Below, piece after piece: positions 5,555 through 6,758 of a stretch of DNA of 6,758 nucleotides (within the stretch, counting starts at the first letter, position 1; every line of letters starts with the position of its first letter). The notes under the pieces were generated by a model. The model ran no database searches. It saw only the letters and a program-made list of their open reading frames with translations, and was not told the origin of the DNA. The translations under genes and the position numbers were made by a program. Origin of the DNA: Acidobacteriaceae bacterium (GTDB taxonomy: Bacteria > Acidobacteriota > Terriglobia > Terriglobales > Acidobacteriaceae); the NCBI GenBank assembly GCA_025929125.1, contig JAICMT010000082.1, positions 1 to 6,758 of the forward strand, written 5' to 3'.

Positions 5555-6130
5555 ATGGATCGTCTCTGGACCCCTTGGCGTTATGAATATGTCAGCCGCG
5601 CTCATGAGGCGCTGGCTCCAGGAGTGCCGGCCGCGCTGAATGGATGGGTGCAATCCGGGGCGCCGGTCACGGATTGTGTGTTCTGCAACATGATTGCCGC
5701 CGTGGATTACGCGGCCGAACACGGCATGGCTCGGGCCGATGCGGAGAAAGCGGTCCACCTGCTGGTGCGGGAGAAGGGCTGCTACCTCTGCCTGAACGCC
5801 TTTCCCTATGGGACGGGGCACATCTTGATCGTCCCGTACCGACACCTGTCATCTTTGGCGGAACTGCCCCAAGAAGAAGCGGCTGAGATGATGTTTCTGG
5901 CGCAACGGGTGGAAGCCGTGCTGCGGGCCGTGTACCGGCCCGATGGGCTGAACCTGGGGATGAACTTAGGCGAGTCCGCCGGTGCTGGGATTGCAGGGCA
6001 CCTCCACATGCACGCGCTGCCCCGCTGGGTGGGCGACACGAACTTTATGACCGTCACGGCGAACACCCGAGTGCTTCCGGAGGAGCTGGATACGACCTGG
6101 CAGCGATTCCGTGCGGCATGGAAGAGCTGA
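5555..6130 (+). CDS. HIT-family nucleotide hydrolase/phosphorylase (191 aa)
   Basis: Histidine-triad proteins hydrolyse or phosphorolyse nucleotide conjugates such as Ap4A. The triad HLHMH is at 149-153 (His149, His151, His153), inside GAGIAGHLHMHALPRW. The pocket segment NAFPYGTGHILIVPYRH is at 81-97 and the probable zinc pair CVFC at 41-44. The opening MDRLWTPWRYEYV matches the subgroup that includes mycobacterial Rv2613c, described as an Ap4A phosphorylase. I therefore favour dinucleoside polyphosphate turnover in the cytoplasm, although substrate cannot be read from sequence. The frame is open for 80 codons further upstream, but those residues do not look like the family, and LWTPWR is expected near the N-terminus. 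The gene is divergent from rpsA. No SD precedes the ATG, but a TATACT box sits 7 nt upstream. Confidence 0.93.
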   Translation: MDRLWTPWRYEYVSRAHEALAPGVPAALNGWVQSGAPVTDCVFCNMIAAVDYAAEHGMARADAEKAVHLLVREKGCYLCLNAFPYGTGHILIVPYRHLSSLAELPQEEAAEMMFLAQRVEAVLRAVYRPDGLNLGMNLGESAGAGIAGHLHMHALPRWVGDTNFMTVTANTRVLPEELDTTWQRFRAAWKS

Positions 6131-6283
6131 TTCCGGTTCGATGAAAGCGGTTATGAGCGCACCAAAATGTCCGCGCGGTTTGTGGAAAATTAGTACCGTA
6201 ACTTCGGTTATCATTAACTTCTGCACGTTGGGTCCATTCAAGTCAACCTTCGACGCTTAAACCCCGCAAGCTTGGGAGGAATC

Positions 6284-6574
6284 ATGGCCGGACTGTCGAG
6301 CAGTTTCACCCGTTTCCAGAGCCCAGCGCCGAATACCAGAAGTAACATGCTGGTAACTTCCGTTCCGATGCGCAGGCAGCCCGTCGCAAAGCCGCAGGGC
6401 TCCCCGATCCACAGTTTATTTTCGCTGCCCAAAGAACCTGAGGATGCACGCCTGACCGGCGGAACGCGTTCTCTGGATCGGCGGCTGCTCGCCTTGAACG
6501 TGGCGGGAACGCTTGGTAAGCGTAGACCTACATCGGAGCGGGTTGCTCCGCCGGTGCACATCGCTGTCGCCTGA
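6284..6574 (+). CDS. Small basic orphan protein (96 aa)
   Basis: I do not recognise this protein. The ATG at 6284 follows GGGAGGA (6274-6280), a strong SD with a 4-nt gap from GGAGG. A TTG at 6272 in the same frame falls before the SD and is unlikely. The protein is rich in Ser, Pro and Arg, has no membrane span or signal peptide, and has no cysteine or recognisable motif. The middle part (SLFSLPKEPEDARLTGG, 45-61) and RSLDRRLLALNVAG (62-75) could form a short amphipathic helix. A longer frame on the opposite strand overlaps it but begins with TTG and has no SD. It sits 153 nt after the HIT gene and is probably transcribed separately. The strong SD is the main reason to accept it. Confidence 0.5.
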   Translation: MAGLSSSFTRFQSPAPNTRSNMLVTSVPMRRQPVAKPQGSPIHSLFSLPKEPEDARLTGGTRSLDRRLLALNVAGTLGKRRPTSERVAPPVHIAVA

Positions 6575-6609
6575 CCCAGACTGCTAACCCACAATGAAGG
6601 ACTTTTGAA

Positions 6610-6628
6610 CTCTCACTGAGCGGGAGAG
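6610..6628. terminator. Weak hairpin between the convergent genes
   Basis: CTCTC (6610-6614) and GAGAG (6624-6628) pair around a 9-nt loop between two convergent stop codons. A short AAAAG follows on the minus-strand side. The position suits a terminator, but the stem is short. Confidence 0.25.
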
Positions 6629-6630
6629 CT

Positions 6631-6758
6631 CTATTCATGGGCCGATTCGCGCCGGTGCGAACCTCCCTCCGGCGTAGCCTCGAAGTTGGTGATCTTCCAG
6701 ACGCCGTTTGGCAACCGCGTGTAAATCCGCGTGTAGCGAAACATGCCGCGCACGGGCA
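6631..6758 (-). CDS. C-terminal end of a probable NTF2-like (DUF4440/SnoaL-type) protein
   Basis: Only the last 41 residues are in the window; the gene enters from the right edge. They include GMFRYTRIYTRLPNGVWKIT followed by NFEATPEGG, and a hydrophilic tail ending in TAG at 6631. A strand with aromatic residues, a G-x-W turn (NGVWKI) and a final strand ending in ATP are typical of the last two strands of NTF2-like proteins, such as DUF4440 or SnoaL-like domains. That fold hosts varied enzymes and binding proteins, so no function follows. It converges on the small orphan gene at 6284-6574, 56 nt away. Confidence 0.6.
   Translation of the reverse strand, partial: PVRGMFRYTRIYTRLPNGVWKITNFEATPEGGSHRRESAHE

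Overview
The window looks like a chromosomal piece from a GC-rich bacterium. The acidobacterial (Terriglobia-like) character is my inference, from the style of the 7-TM protein, the small secreted peptide and the long ribosomal protein S1; nothing here proves the taxonomy. I see no mobile element, CRISPR array, tRNA or rRNA.

Layout, left to right. (1) 1-692, minus: the N-terminal part of the ribosome-assembly GTPase Der, with a basic, proline-rich extension of about 140 residues before the first G domain. It has its own TATAAT box and Shine-Dalgarno (SD) sequence. (2) 832-1334, minus: two tandem, clearly paralogous genes for about 70-residue proteins of unknown function. The upstream copy probably has a leaderless GTG start. 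(3) 1335-1895: a gene-free stretch ending in a strikingly AT-rich block (about 28% GC over 1681-1800) with a nested inverted repeat and a perfect TATAAT. (4) 1896-2054, plus: a 52-residue secreted cysteine-containing peptide. (5) 2087-2134: a perfect 15-bp inverted repeat whose right arm contains the SD of the next gene. (6) 2138-3055, plus: a seven-helix membrane protein of unknown function. (7) 3056-3287: intergenic, with a strong hairpin terminator serving rpsA. (8) 3288-5192, minus: rpsA, ribosomal protein S1 with six S1 domains, an acidic N-terminal tail and a poly-serine linker. (9) 5193-5554: a divergent promoter region with two copies of an 11-bp palindrome. (10) 5555-6130, plus: a HIT-family nucleotide hydrolase or phosphorylase resembling the Rv2613c type. 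(11) 6284-6574, plus: a small orphan gene with a strong SD. (12) 6631-6758, minus: the C-terminal end of a probable NTF2-like (DUF4440/SnoaL-type) protein.

Der and S1 are core translation and ribosome-assembly functions and the HIT enzyme is nucleotide housekeeping. The accessory interest lies between 832 and 3055: a duplicated unknown gene pair, then a peptide gene followed by a 7-TM gene whose ribosome binding site appears to be locked in an RNA hairpin. That arrangement is the best candidate here for an undescribed regulated system.
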